Source: Sphingomonas sp. CCH21-G11 | Lineage (GTDB): Bacteria; Pseudomonadota; Alphaproteobacteria; Sphingomonadales; Sphingomonadaceae | Length of the DNA stretch: 64,000 nucleotides | Assembly: GCF_001555965.1 (NCBI RefSeq) | Contig: NZ_LSHX01000029.1 | Span: 124,001-188,000 of the forward strand | Reading direction: 5' to 3' | Part shown: positions 36,992-47,500 of the stretch, piece by piece | Layout: each line of letters begins with the position of its first letter | Position numbering within the stretch: the stretch's first letter is position 1 | Position numbers and translations under genes: made by a program | Notes under the pieces: generated by a model | The model's input: the letters and a program-made list of their open reading frames with translations, nothing else | Databases searched by the model: none | What the model was told of the DNA's origin: nothing

Positions 36992-37570
36992 ATGGCAAGA
37001 ACCCGCGAATTTGATCTCACCGCTGCGCTCGATCAGGCGATGCGCGTTTTCTGGCGCAAGGGATATGCGGCAACCTCGATGTCCGACATCTACGCCGCTA
37101 CGGGCCTCAAGCCGGGCAGCATTTACGCCGCGTTTCGTGACAAGGAAGGCCTGTTCCAGCAGGTGTTCGAACATTACGCGAGCTTCTTCCGGACCACCCT
37201 TCCGACGGACACCGAGGGTCTGGCGGCGATTCGCGCCTGGATCACGCTCCAGGCCAAGCTCGCCTCGGACGATTCCGACCGCGCGGGCTGCCTGATCATC
37301 AACACCGTGGCCGAACGCGAGGTCCATTCCGCAGCCACACAGGCGCTAGCTCGAGGGCGGATGCGCGAGATCCGCGACTTTTTCGTCCGTAATCTGATGA
37401 TCGCCGCGACGGCGGATGATCTGCCGCCGGAAACCGACCTCGATCTGCGCGCTGATGCTCTGGTCGGCGCGGTCGTGAGCATCATGACCCTGGGGCGCGC
37501 CGGGGCGGATGCGTCCACCATCAAGCATGTTGCAAAGGCAGCGCTGGAGCCCTTCGCATTCGAAAAATGA
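36992..37570 (+). CDS. TetR/AcrR-family transcriptional regulator
   Basis: This 192-residue protein has the N-terminal TetR helix-turn-helix at residues about 8-55: FDLTAALDQAMRVFWRKGY, TSMSDIYAATGLKPGSIYAA and FRDKEGLF. The C-terminal ligand domain includes DRAGCLIINTVAE, a form common in TetR regulators of oxidative-stress and reductase genes. It lies just upstream of an SDR gene, an aldo/keto reductase gene and an Ohr gene on the same strand, with a near-perfect inverted repeat between, so it probably represses them. Confidence 0.9.
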   Translation: MARTREFDLTAALDQAMRVFWRKGYAATSMSDIYAATGLKPGSIYAAFRDKEGLFQQVFEHYASFFRTTLPTDTEGLAAIRAWITLQAKLASDDSDRAGCLIINTVAEREVHSAATQALARGRMREIRDFFVRNLMIAATADDLPPETDLDLRADALVGAVVSIMTLGRAGADASTIKHVAKAALEPFAFEK

Positions 37571-37604
37571 TCGATCGTTCATTTTATATATTGATCGATC
37601 GATC
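37569..37604. promoter_or_regulatory. Inverted repeat, likely TetR operator
   Basis: The arms GATCGATCGTTCA (37569-37581) and TGATCGATCGATC (37592-37604) match as an inverted repeat at 12 of 13 positions around a 10-base AT-only spacer. The spacer TTTTATATAT could contain the -10 box of the downstream SDR operon, so binding would block transcription. Confidence 0.6.
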
Positions 37605-37662
37605 CTGAATACCTAGATGGGCGAGGCGGCGATGGGCCGCCTCGCTTGCGAAGGAAATCATC

Positions 37663-38369
37663 ATGCACGGGCAGAACGTCGTCGTGATCGGCGGCAGCAA
37701 GGGCATCGGGCTGGAAGTCGCCCGTCAGGCACTGGCGCGCGGTGCGCGCGTCACCATTGCGGCCCGCGGGGGGAAGCGGCGCTTGCGGCCGCCGCCGCAG
37801 CCATACCCGGACTCGAAACCGCCGTTGTCGACGCCGCGGACGCCGCCTCGGTCCGCGCCCTGTTCGCGCGCTTCGACACGGTCGATCACGTCTATCATTC
37901 GGCCGGCACCTTTGTCGGCGGCCCTGCAAGCGGTGACGTCGCCGCCTATCGAGCCGCGATCGAGCCGCGCATCTTTGGCATCGCGCATCTCGTCGCGGCG
38001 ACCGAGGGCAAGATTCCGGCTGGTGGCTCGATCACCCTGACGGGCGGCGTGTCTACCGACCGTCCGGCCAAGGGCGCGTGGATCACCAATGTCGGTACAG
38101 CCGCTGCCGAGCAGAGCGCCCGCGCATTGGCCCTTGATCTAGCCCCTGTGCGGGTAAATGCGGTCGCCCCCGGCTGGACCGACACGCCGATGTGGGAAGG
38201 CCTGTTGGGCGAGGATCGCCACGCCGCCTTTGCCGATGTCGCCGCCACGCTGCCGGTGGGCCATATCGCCGCCGCGGCCGATGTCGCCGGTGCGGTGCTG
38301 TTCCTGATGAACAACTGCTCGGTCACCGGCGAGATCGTCCATGTCGATGGCGGCCACCGGCTGATCTGA
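37663..38369 (+). pseudogene. Short-chain dehydrogenase/reductase with frameshift in a G-run
   Basis: The ATG at 37663 follows AAGGAAA and begins MHGQNVVVIGGSKGIGLEVA, the NAD(P) loop of SDR enzymes. At the G6 run at 37768-37773 the frame is lost. Shifting by one restores GEAALAAAAAAIPGLETAVV to the end, with NVGTAAAEQSARALALDLAP and a DGGHRLI tail. Together they give a normal SDR of about 236 residues. The usual YxxxK is not clear: the position reads NVGTAAAEQ, so the family may be atypical. One missing G explains everything; it is either a sequencing error in a homopolymer or a real inactivating or phase-variable change. Confidence 0.75.
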
Positions 38370-38402
38370 CGCTGAATCGCATCAACGCTGAGGATGATGA
38401 AC

Positions 38403-39455
38403 ATGCGTTACCGTTTGCTTGGTCGCACCGGCCTTTATGTCTCCGAGCTTGCGCTTGGGACGATGACCTTTGGTGGCGGGGATTTCTGGCGCTCCATGGG
38501 GGAGCTCAATGTCGCGGCCGCCATGCCCATTCTGCGCGATGCGTTCGATGCGGGGATCAATCTGATCGATACCGCCGATGTCTATGCCCATGGCCGCTCG
38601 GAGGAAATTCTGGGCCAGGCGATCCGTCAGCTTGGCCTGCCGCGCGACGAGCTGATCCTTGCGACCAAGGCCTATGAGCGGGTCGGCCCCGGCCCCAATG
38701 CCGGGGGCTCCACCCGCCGCCATCTGATGTGGAGCGTGGATCAGAGCCTCAGGCGGTTGCAGGTCGATCACATCGATCTGTTCCAGCTGCACGGGGTCGA
38801 TCCGGTCACCCCGCCCGAGGAAATTGTCGACGGGCTGGCGGCGCTGGTCCGGTCGGGCAAGGTGCGCCATATCGGCCTGTGCAATCATCCCGGCTGGCAG
38901 GCCGAGCGCCTGATCGGCATTGCCGCGCGCACCCATGCACCGGCGCTTGCCGCCAATCAGGTCTATTATTCGCTGGCCGGCCGCGATGCCGAGCGCGAGG
39001 TGCTGCCACAGGCCGAGGCTGCCGGGCTCGGCATCCTGGTATGGAGTCCGCTCGCGGGCGGGCTGCTGTCAGGCAAGTTCGATCCGCTCGCGCCCGAAAC
39101 AGGCCCGGCGGATGCGCGGCGCACGGCTTTCGACTTTCCGCCGGTCGATCGCACCCGCGCTGCCGCGGTGATCGCTGCCGCCCGCCCGATCGCGGCGGCG
39201 CACGGAGCCAGCATCGCGCAGGCTGCGCTCGCGTGGTTGCTCACGCGCCCTGCCGTCACCAGCGTCATCATCGGTGCCAAGCAGCTCCCACAGCTGGGTG
39301 ACAATCTGGGCGCGGTCGAACTCGCGCGCGCTTTGACCGCAGAAGATATCGCGGCGCTCGATCAGGCATCGCAGCTGCCGGGCGAATACCCCGGCTGGAT
39401 GGTCTCCTATCAGGCCGCAGGCCGCGCTCCGGGCGGCAAACGACCGCCAGCCTGA
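38403..39455 (+). CDS. Aldo/keto reductase
   Basis: This is a 350-residue TIM-barrel oxidoreductase. The start is placed at the ATG at 38403 because AGGA lies 8-10 bases ahead; two nearer upstream ATGs are possible. The catalytic tetrad is visible: Asp and Tyr in DTADVYAHG, Lys in ATKAYERVG, His in FQLHGVD. The cofactor segment GAKQLPQLGDNLGA near the C-terminus is typical of NADPH-dependent members. It follows the SDR gene by 33 bases and probably shares its transcript. Confidence 0.9.
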   Translation: MRYRLLGRTGLYVSELALGTMTFGGGDFWRSMGELNVAAAMPILRDAFDAGINLIDTADVYAHGRSEEILGQAIRQLGLPRDELILATKAYERVGPGPNAGGSTRRHLMWSVDQSLRRLQVDHIDLFQLHGVDPVTPPEEIVDGLAALVRSGKVRHIGLCNHPGWQAERLIGIAARTHAPALAANQVYYSLAGRDAEREVLPQAEAAGLGILVWSPLAGGLLSGKFDPLAPETGPADARRTAFDFPPVDRTRAAAVIAAARPIAAAHGASIAQAALAWLLTRPAVTSVIIGAKQLPQLGDNLGAVELARALTAEDIAALDQASQLPGEYPGWMVSYQAAGRAPGGKRPPA

Positions 39456-39543
39456 GGTCCGCTCGCCCTTTTTCCATTTCGGTGCGCGTCCGCTCCCGCA
39501 CGTGCCGACTGTCCCCGAGGGAGCGCCCCCAAGGAGAACCCCC

Positions 39544-39963
39544 GTGAAAGATCTCTACGTCGCCCAAGTCAGCATCACCCACGGCCGCGACGGCGCGGCA
39601 CGCTCCGCCGACGGCAATCTCGACGTCAAGCTGGCGTTCCCCAAGGAATTGGGCGGCAATGGCGCGGGCACCAATCCCGAACAGCTTTTTGCCGCGGGCT
39701 TTTCGGCCTGCTTCGCCAGCGCCATCCGCTTCGCCGCCGGGCAGATGAAGCTCGATGCCGGCGAGGTGAGCATCGACACCGCCGTCACGCTGTTCGTGCG
39801 CGAGGATGGCCGCTATGGCCTGCGCGCCGACTTTGATGTCAGTGTTCCAGGCCTTTCCGGCACGGATCGCGACGCGGTAATCGCCGAAGCCAAGCGAATC
39901 TGCGCTTACACCAACGCCACATCGGGCAATGTCGAGACGCGCTTCACCATCAAGGATGCGTGA
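39544..39963 (+). CDS. ohr: Organic hydroperoxide resistance protein, Ohr/OsmC family
   Basis: This is a 139-residue protein starting at a GTG at 39544, chosen because AAGGAGAA lies 5-12 bases upstream and the family begins with this segment. It has two redox cysteines in the family positions: C in TNPEQLFAAGFSACFASAI and C in RICAYTNATSGNVET. Ohr enzymes reduce organic hydroperoxides using lipoylated proteins. The second motif usually reads VCPYSxATRGN; here Pro is Ala and Arg is Ser. It follows a TetR-linked reductase pair, suggesting a common oxidative or electrophile stress response. Confidence 0.88.
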   Translation: MKDLYVAQVSITHGRDGAARSADGNLDVKLAFPKELGGNGAGTNPEQLFAAGFSACFASAIRFAAGQMKLDAGEVSIDTAVTLFVREDGRYGLRADFDVSVPGLSGTDRDAVIAEAKRICAYTNATSGNVETRFTIKDA

Positions 39964-40067
39964 CGCGATCCTGTCATTGATCTTCAAATATCGCTAGTTA
40001 CTGCCAGTCGGCGCGCGCAGGGCGTCCCGCACCGCCGGCTGGCAGCGCCTTACAGACGAGGTTTCCG

Positions 40068-41471
40068 ATGCCAATCACTGCCCCCTTGCGCCGCGCCATG
40101 CTGCTTGCAGCGATGCTTCCCTCGCCGGCCATGGCGCAGGAACCCCAGGTTATGCGTCTCGAGGCGACAACCGCCGAGGTCGGTATCGAGATCGACGGCA
40201 ATCTGCTCGGCAATTGGCAGCTCGATCCGAACAGTTATCCGCGCGATATCGCGCTGCCGGTCGAGAAGGCGGAGCCTTCGACCATTTGTTTCCTCAACGA
40301 AACACAGCGCGCCTGTGCCGATTTCATCCCCAACCAGTCCCGACCGCTCGAGATTGCGTTCAAGGGCGCGCGGATCGCTACCGTCATCCGCGCTCAGCGC
40401 AACACGCCGCCGGCCGTATTCGATGCCGCCTACCAGGCGGCGTATCGCGGAAAGACCGTCGTCGAAGTGCCCGAAGTCTATGAACTGGTGAACATCGCCA
40501 TCGCAATCTCGCCCTTTGGGCAGGGGGATCGCGACATGGTCTATCACGACAGCTCCTATTATGCGGCGGTCCAGACTCATTTCGCCCCCTTCGTCGATCA
40601 TCCGCTCATCAAGCGGGTGGACGCCATGCTGCGTCAGGACCGGATGGACTATTTCTCCTTCAAGATGAACGGCTATGCCTTCGTCTTCGACGCCGAGGGG
40701 CGCATCGTGCGCAGTCCGGTGTATGACCGCACCGGCTTTGCCGGATCGCTCGACAACGCGGTACTGCCCTATCTCGAAGACCTTCAGGACTTCGCAAATG
40801 TCAGCAGCTTCCGCGCCTTCTATCGCGAGCATCAGGATCTCTACAAAAAGCAGATCCGGTTCTTCGATGATGAGGCGCAGGTCGCGCGGATCAGCAGCTG
40901 GCTGGGCGAGCGCTTTCCCTCGGTGAAGCCCTATGACGGGGTGAAGATCGTGTTCTCGCCGCTGGTCGCCTATAACCAGTCGCTCACCACGCTGGAGGCG
41001 AATGGCTATCGCGAGCTGCAGCCGCATGTGAACTATCCCTACGGTGCCAATCGTGGCCTTACGCCCCAGGGCGCCGCGATCGAGCGTTCGGCGATCCTGT
41101 TCACCGAAATGAACCACGGCTTCATCAATCCGGTGGCCGAGAAATATCGGGATCAGATCGCCAAGGCTCTCACCGATCGGCCCGCCTGGGCTGACGATAC
41201 CAAGGCTCCGGGCAATTATCCGGGGGCTGAGGCGCTGTTCGATGAATACATGAACTGGGCGCTGGTCAGTCTCTACTACCGCGATCTGATGACAGACCAG
41301 GATTTCGCCATCTCGCACGCCGCTGTCGTCGACAACATGCAGAATGGTCGCGGTTTCCTCCGCTTCGCGGCATTCGATGCCGAGCTTCTGCGACTGTACG
41401 CGGCGCGCAAGCCCGGCCAGACAATCGAAGACCTCTATCCGGCGATGCTAGATTGGGTTGCCGCACAATAG
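40068..41471 (+). CDS. Secreted DUF4932-like protein
   Basis: This 467-residue protein has a signal peptide (MPITAPLRRAMLLAAMLPSP then AMAQ, cleavage near residue 23). The body contains FTEMNHGFINP, resembling the E-x-x-H motif region of DUF4932, a predicted zinc-peptidase-like family of unknown function, and a conserved HFAPFVDHPLIK segment earlier. It is probably periplasmic. It sits alone between the Ohr gene and a dead IS6 element. Confidence 0.65.
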   Translation: MPITAPLRRAMLLAAMLPSPAMAQEPQVMRLEATTAEVGIEIDGNLLGNWQLDPNSYPRDIALPVEKAEPSTICFLNETQRACADFIPNQSRPLEIAFKGARIATVIRAQRNTPPAVFDAAYQAAYRGKTVVEVPEVYELVNIAIAISPFGQGDRDMVYHDSSYYAAVQTHFAPFVDHPLIKRVDAMLRQDRMDYFSFKMNGYAFVFDAEGRIVRSPVYDRTGFAGSLDNAVLPYLEDLQDFANVSSFRAFYREHQDLYKKQIRFFDDEAQVARISSWLGERFPSVKPYDGVKIVFSPLVAYNQSLTTLEANGYRELQPHVNYPYGANRGLTPQGAAIERSAILFTEMNHGFINPVAEKYRDQIAKALTDRPAWADDTKAPGNYPGAEALFDEYMNWALVSLYYRDLMTDQDFAISHAAVVDNMQNGRGFLRFAAFDAELLRLYAARKPGQTIEDLYPAMLDWVAAQ

Positions 41472-41823
41472 GCGAAGGTGCTGTCAGTCTAATGCGCACT
41501 CGTCTCCACCGGAAGGAGCTGTGGCTTTGGGCGCGGCGGCTTAGCTTGCGATGATCTGCCACTCAGCCAGGGCGGCTGAGCGGCGCTCCTCCACGCGATT
41601 ATTCGCGTGACGGCCAATGTGCTGCTTATCGATTACCGAGCTCGTCCATCGCTGCCCCGTAGGAGCGCAGGCCGTCGGTGGTGATTGCGGGCTAGGCGGC
41701 AGGGCTCGAGATTTGCGGCTCATCCCTCCGTGCTATCACCGCGCCCCAGGCCCTGCCTCATTCGTCTGACAGAGCTGCCAGCAGAGTTGCGGTTCTCCGT
41801 TGACGATCAAGCCGCAGCGTTGA
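41472..41823. other. Intergenic stretch with dead IS6 transposase
   Basis: The only content recognised in these 352 bases is a minus-strand IS6-type transposase fragment; the LacI gene promoter should be at the right end. Confidence 0.5.
41560..41705 (-). pseudogene. IS6-family transposase remnant
   Basis: The minus strand reads AITTDGLRSYGAAMDELGNR in one frame and, after a shift, KQHIGRHANNRVEERRSA in the next. These are the DDE-domain segment TDGLRSYGAA and the downstream H-x-x-NNR-x-E segment of IS6 transposases. The frameshift and missing ends make it inactive. Confidence 0.65.
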
Positions 41824-42873
41824 ATGACCTTAAACATGGCTGACCGACAACGAAGGACAACGATCGTCGACGTAGCGCGCGCCGTGGGGGTATCGGCGAA
41901 GTCCGTGTCCCGCGTCCTCAATGGCGAACCCAACGTCAGCCCCGACTTGCGCGACCGCGTGCGCGAAGCGGCGCGAAGCCTGAACTACCATCCCAATGCC
42001 CTTGCGCAGGCGCTGGTGCGCCGTCGGTCGTATCTGCTCGGCCTGGTTTATGAAAATCCCAGTCCGAGCTATTCGGTCGAGCTTCAACTGGGTGCGCTCG
42101 ATCGGCTGAAGGATGAGCGGTATCATCTGGTGTCTCTGCCGATTCGGTCGGTGCGCGAGCATGCGGACGAAGTCGTTCCCCTGCTGCGCGCAGCTGCACT
42201 CGACGGCGTGATCCTGGCGCCGCCCGCTTCCGACCACCCGACCGTCCTGGACGCGCTGGATGCAGTCCAGCTGCCCTATGCCCGCATCGCGTCCACCACA
42301 ATGCTGGAGCGGGGGCCGAGCATCGTGCTGGACGATGTCGAGGCGGCGCGGACCATCGCCGAGCATGTGATCGGGCACGGCCATCGGCGGATCGGCATCA
42401 TCAAGGGCAATCCCGCCCACCCGTCCAGCATGGCACGCACGCTGGGCTATACGCAGGCAATGGCGGGGGCGGGGATCGAGCTTCGGACCGACTGGGTCGA
42501 ACAGGGCTTCTACACCTTCGAATCCGGATATGAGGCGGCGCAGCGCTTGCTCGCCCGCGCCGACCGGCCAACCGCGATCCTGGTGCAGAATGACGAGATG
42601 GCAGTCGGCGCGCTGATGGCGGCGCGCGAACTCGGCCTGGCGCTGCCCGAACAGCTGTCCATTGTCGGCTTCGACGATTCGGAGGTTTCGCGCGTCGCCT
42701 GGCCGCGGCTCACCACGATCCGCCAGCCGGTCTATGACATGGCGGTCAGCGCAGTCGACGTGCTCATCCGGCAGTTGAGCGGTGAACCGTCCCAGACTTT
42801 GACCGCGCACCGCTTCGAGCTTCTCGTCCGCGATTCCGTGGGGCCGCCACCGCCAGCGAACGGGCAGGCTTAA
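41824..42873 (+). CDS. LacI-family transcriptional regulator
   Basis: This 349-residue protein has the LacI helix-turn-helix and hinge at residues about 11-66: TTIVDVARAVGVSAKSVSRV and LNYHPNALAQAL. The periplasmic-binding-like effector domain has GVILAPP, AILVQNDEMAVG and LSIVGFDDSEVSR. An alternative ATG lies four codons in. It ends 4 bases into the convergent halogenase gene. It most likely controls the halogenase-TonB receptor-glucosidase locus through the palindrome at 47589-47610; the effector is probably a sugar. Confidence 0.92.
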   Translation: MTLNMADRQRRTTIVDVARAVGVSAKSVSRVLNGEPNVSPDLRDRVREAARSLNYHPNALAQALVRRRSYLLGLVYENPSPSYSVELQLGALDRLKDERYHLVSLPIRSVREHADEVVPLLRAAALDGVILAPPASDHPTVLDALDAVQLPYARIASTTMLERGPSIVLDDVEAARTIAEHVIGHGHRRIGIIKGNPAHPSSMARTLGYTQAMAGAGIELRTDWVEQGFYTFESGYEAAQRLLARADRPTAILVQNDEMAVGALMAARELGLALPEQLSIVGFDDSEVSRVAWPRLTTIRQPVYDMAVSAVDVLIRQLSGEPSQTLTAHRFELLVRDSVGPPPPANGQA

Positions 42874-44435
42874 CGCGCGCCCATTGCCTGGCGCTGGACG
42901 AAATTGGGCCGGCGCGTCTCCGCCGGGTTGAGCAGGCGATCGAGCAGCGCGTCATGTGTCGGCGCTGCGTTTGCATAGGTTCGCATCGCCGTGCCGAGCT
43001 GGCGCATCAATGCGCGGATCTCGGCGTTGTCGGGGATGTCGACAAAAGGATCGTGCGCGTCCGGCCGCAATCCCATGCCGACCGCGACGAACCACCAGCT
43101 GATGTCGGCGAACAGCTCGCGACGACGCGACACGATCCGGCCGCTCGCCGTGAACAGATCGATTTTCTCGGCAAGGCTGTCCGGCAGGGTCAGCGTGCGC
43201 ATCCGGTCCCAGAACGGCTCGCCGAACCGCCGATTGGGCACGTAATGCAGCAGCAGAAAGTCGCGGATATGCGCATATTCCACGTCGACCTCACGGTTAT
43301 AGGCGCGGGCGAGCGGTGGTGCCATCGTCCGGTCGGGCCAGTAATCCAGCAGGCGGTACAGGCCGGTATGGATCAGGTGGATGCTGGTGGACTCGAGCGG
43401 CTCAAGAAACCCGGCGGACAGCCCGATGGCGACGCAGTTACCCACCCACGCGCGCCGCCGGTGACCTGCGACGAACCGCAGGAAACGCGGATCAGCCTCG
43501 GCCGGTCCCTCGATCCGGGCAAGCAGGGCCGCTGCAGCATCCTCGTCGGACAGGTGCTCGCTTGCATAGACATAGCCGTTGCCGACGCGGTGTTGCAGCG
43601 GAATGCGCCACTGCCACCCGGCCGTGCACGCAGTGGCCGTGGTATAAGGCGGGCGCCCGACGCGGTGGCGGCTGGGTGCGGCGACGGCGCGATCGCACGG
43701 CAGCCAGTGACGCCAGTCATGATAGCCCGCCGCCAGCGTTTCTTCGATCAACATGCCGCGAAAGCCCGAGCAGTCGATGAAGAGGTCGGCTTCCAGCCGC
43801 TCGCCGCCCTCCAGCACTAGCGCCGCGATCCCCTCGCCGCCGTGGCGGGCGCCGTCGCGCTCGCCGCCCATCACGCGCCGGTCAAGCCGCACGACGCCGC
43901 CACGCTCCGCCACTTCACGCAGATAGGCCGCCACCAGTCCCGCGTCGAAATGCAGCGCATAGGCGAGCCCGCCGCCCGGGAAGGCGCCATCCGGCGGCGG
44001 GAACGCGAACTTGCCCGCTTCCGCCAGTGCGATGGCGGGACAAACATCAGCCAGTTCCTCCGTGCCGCCGTCGGCGACGTTGCGCCACCACAGATGGTGG
44101 AACGGCCGCTCGTTGACCGTCAGCCCGAAGGTGCCGAACGGATGCCAATAGGCGTGACCCAGCTCAACCCAGTCGCAGAAGCGGATGCCCAGCTTCATCG
44201 TCGCGCCGGTGCGGCGGATGAACTCCACCTCGTCGATGCCGCAGAAGCGAAGGAACTCGAAGATCGGCGGGATCGTCGCCTCCCCGACGCCGACCGTCGG
44301 GATGCTCGACGATTCGACGAGGGTGATCGTCGTCCCGCTGCCTTCCAGGCGCTTGGCGAGCAATGCGGCGGCGGACCAGCCAGCGGTCCCGCCCCCCAGG
44401 ATGACGACCGATCGCAGCGCCTGCCCGTCCCTCAT
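42870..44435 (-). CDS. Flavin-dependent halogenase-family protein (tryptophan halogenase-like)
   Basis: This is a 521-residue flavoprotein with the FAD loop GGGTAGW near residue 14, the catalytic Lys region MKLGIRFCDW near residue 80, and the diagnostic W-x-W-x-I-P motif as GWQWRIPL. It therefore keeps the residues needed for hypochlorous acid chemistry. Members in sphingomonads and Caulobacter often lie beside TonB-dependent receptors and glycoside hydrolases rather than antibiotic genes; their substrate is not known to me. It is downstream of the receptor on the same strand and probably in its operon. Confidence 0.88.
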   Translation of the reverse strand: MRDGQALRSVVILGGGTAGWSAAALLAKRLEGSGTTITLVESSSIPTVGVGEATIPPIFEFLRFCGIDEVEFIRRTGATMKLGIRFCDWVELGHAYWHPFGTFGLTVNERPFHHLWWRNVADGGTEELADVCPAIALAEAGKFAFPPPDGAFPGGGLAYALHFDAGLVAAYLREVAERGGVVRLDRRVMGGERDGARHGGEGIAALVLEGGERLEADLFIDCSGFRGMLIEETLAAGYHDWRHWLPCDRAVAAPSRHRVGRPPYTTATACTAGWQWRIPLQHRVGNGYVYASEHLSDEDAAAALLARIEGPAEADPRFLRFVAGHRRRAWVGNCVAIGLSAGFLEPLESTSIHLIHTGLYRLLDYWPDRTMAPPLARAYNREVDVEYAHIRDFLLLHYVPNRRFGEPFWDRMRTLTLPDSLAEKIDLFTASGRIVSRRRELFADISWWFVAVGMGLRPDAHDPFVDIPDNAEIRALMRQLGTAMRTYANAAPTHDALLDRLLNPAETRRPNFVQRQAMGAR

Positions 44436-44509
44436 GTCCCAGCCCTTCCGCTATCTTCGCCACGCATCGGGCGAGCCGCCGGCGTGCGACTCGCCGTCCG
44501 CGCGGACGG

Positions 44510-47500
44510 TCAGAAGTTGAAGCGTACACCTGCGTAGATGCGCCTGGAGCCGGATTCGAAGCGAAGCGGCAATTCCCGGAACTGGAGAAACGCGGACTGA
44601 TCAGACTTGGTGAGGTTGATGCCTTCCATGAACACGTTGAACATCGGGGTCACCTGATAGCTGATTTGCCCGTCGAGCTGACCGTAAGGGCGCTGATAGA
44701 TTCCTAGCGTCCGCGTCGTTCCGCCGTCGGAGAAGCCGAAATTGCCCAAATAGGCTTCGGATCGCCAGGAATAGGACGCGCGCGCCGCAAAGCCGTAATT
44801 CTCGTAATAAATCTGGCCGTTGGCGGAGTGGCGCGACACGCCAGGCAGGGGCAACCCTTCATCAAAGTCGTTGAACCCGTCGGTCGAGGTGTCGGAGAAG
44901 GTGTAGTTGGCGGTGAAGCCGAGCCCGAACGGGAAGGCATATTGCGCCGCGACCTCGAACCCGCGCACCTGCCCGCCCGTGCCGTTCACCGGTTGCGCAA
45001 CCGGGCCCAGTCGGCCGCCGGCCTGATCGCTGACGAATGTGGGGACCGTCTGAGTGACAATGAAGGAATCGACTTCCTTCCAGAACCCGGCAATGGACAA
45101 CAGGCCCTGGCGGCCGAAATAATACTCATAGGCGGCGTCGAACTGATAGGCCCGATATGGCTCCAGCTCAGGATTGCCGCGGCTCCCGCTGGTGAAGGTG
45201 AACAGATTGGTCTGCGGATCGCGCGTGAAGTCGGTCGCGAAGCCGCGGCCAAGGCTGAACAGGTCCTGGCGCGCGACGACCCGGGCCGCCGAGAAGCGCA
45301 CCTTCTGCCGGTCGTCGATACTCGCCACGACGTTCAGGCTGGGGAGGAAATCGGTGTAGCTGCGGTCGAAGGTGGTTGTCTCGAAATCGCGGACCACGCC
45401 GTTCCAGCTATCCGTCCCGAAATAGACCGGGTCGGCGACGCCCTGGTTCTGATCAACCCTGAGCTTGGTGTCGACGATGCGGACGCCGACATTGACATGG
45501 TAGGGATCGTCTTCGCTGCCGATATCAGCCATTACATAGCCGGACCGCGTTTCCTCACGCACGAAGAAGCTCTGGATCGGATCCTCAAAGAACGCGAACG
45601 GCTTGTCAGGGAAAAGCCCCTGGATCCAGGCGAGCGCGTCCGTCATCTGGGCGCGGTTCTGGACGAGCACCTGATCGCCCTGGACCACGCCGCCGCCGGC
45701 GAAATTCTTGATGAGCTCCACCCGATCGGGCGCGTCGGTGAACGTCTGGAACGGCGTCATGACTGGCGGCGAGTTGCCGAACCGGTTGTCGCAGCCGCGC
45801 TGCTGCGGGTTCTGCTGCGCAACCGGGATTTCGCAAGCCTTGAAGCCGATCGCACCGTCGAGGAAGTAGGTATAGGGCGTCCAGTTGTACCCGAGCTGCG
45901 AACCGTCGGGCTCACCCATGCCGCTGATGTCGGCGAGATAGCGACCCGAGGTGAAATCGATGTTGCGCCGCCCATACCGGAACCCGGCGCTGACGGTGAT
46001 GGCATTGGTGTCGCTGTCATCGATGTCCCAGGCCATATCGGCGCGGAATGACTGCCCGTCGATCTCCGACCGATCGCCAAAGGCCCAGTGCGACTTGAAG
46101 TACCCATAGGCGGGGTTGGTGAACAGGTCCTGCGGACTGCCCGATGCGATCCCGAACGATGGAAACTTCCCATCGCGGTTGTCATAGGTGAAATCGAAGG
46201 TGGCGGGCGCTGCGGGGTTTGCGGGCTGGTGTGAAAAGCCGGTCGGGCTGGATGGGTTCGCGGTCGGCACGGCATAGGCGGTGTAGCGCACGTCATTGTT
46301 CGCGACGTTGCGTGTCAGGTCACCCTGTGAGTAAGTCGCGGCGACGTTCAGCCGGAAATTGCGCTTGTTGTCGAACTTGACGGTGAACTGTGCATTGTCC
46401 GACGTGGTGTTCGAAACATCGACGAACGAGATCGCTTCGGCCGACTGGGCGCGCATCGTGCCCTGTTGGAGGACGCCGTCGTCGTCGATCGAGAACCCGC
46501 CCTGGAGGCCGCGCGCCTCGCCCTGCGCGAACGGGAATTTGAGCGACGCTTCTCGCGTGTCGACCTTGTAGTCCGAGTGGAAGAACTGGCCGGCGAGTTC
46601 CAGCTCGTCGGTCGGCCGCCAGGTGACGCCGAGCGATCCGCCCCACCGCTCCCGGCGAATGTCGCGGTCGGTGACATAGCGATATTCGGGGGCGTAATAG
46701 TTCGGCACGGTGGCCGAATCGACTCGATTGGCGAACGCCCAGTTGCCGCGATTTTCGCCGCCGAGCACATTATTGTGCTGGTTGACCCGGTCATAGCTCA
46801 GCGACGCGATGATGCCGAAACGATCGTCAAAGTTGTAGCCCACCACCAATGCGCCGGTGGGCTTCCAGCCGCTGATCTCGCTGCCCTTGTTGACGCGCGC
46901 GTTGCCGCCCAGCGTCAGGCCCGGCTTCAGGTCGAGCGCGCCGCGAGTTTTGAGGTCGATGATGCCGCCGAGGCCGCCCTCAAGCAGCGACGCGTTGGGC
47001 GATTTATAGACGTCCACCCCGCCGATCAGCTCGGACGGCACGCCTTCGAGGCTGTCGTTCCGGGTAAAGTTACCCTCGCCGACCTTGAAGGCTTCGAGGC
47101 CGGTGACGAACAATTCGCCGTTCAACACGGTGACGTTCTGGTCCAGGCCGCGAATCCGTACCCGGGTACCCTGTCCGTTTTCCCGGTCGATCTGAATGCC
47201 GGGCAGCCGCTGGAGCGACTCGGTAATGTTCTGGTCGGGAAACTTGCCGATGTCCTCCGCCGTGACCGATTCGATGATCAGGTTGGAGTTGCGCTTGGCG
47301 TTCAACGCACTTGCAAGCGACTCGCGGAATCCGGTGACGATGATGTCCTGCGTCGCGGCATCGTCCTGCGACGCGGGCTCTTCCTGCGCTGGTGCCGTAT
47401 CCTGCGGCACCGCCGCATTCGTATCCTGCGCATGTGCGGGCACGCTGCACGCGACCGCGAGGATCCATGTAGCCGATACGATGTTCAGCCGCGCTTTGAA

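Noticed and set aside
42870..44435. Halogenase as a tailoring enzyme of the PKS
   Set aside because: It lies 24 kb away within a carbohydrate locus and shares its regulator and strand with the TonB receptor.
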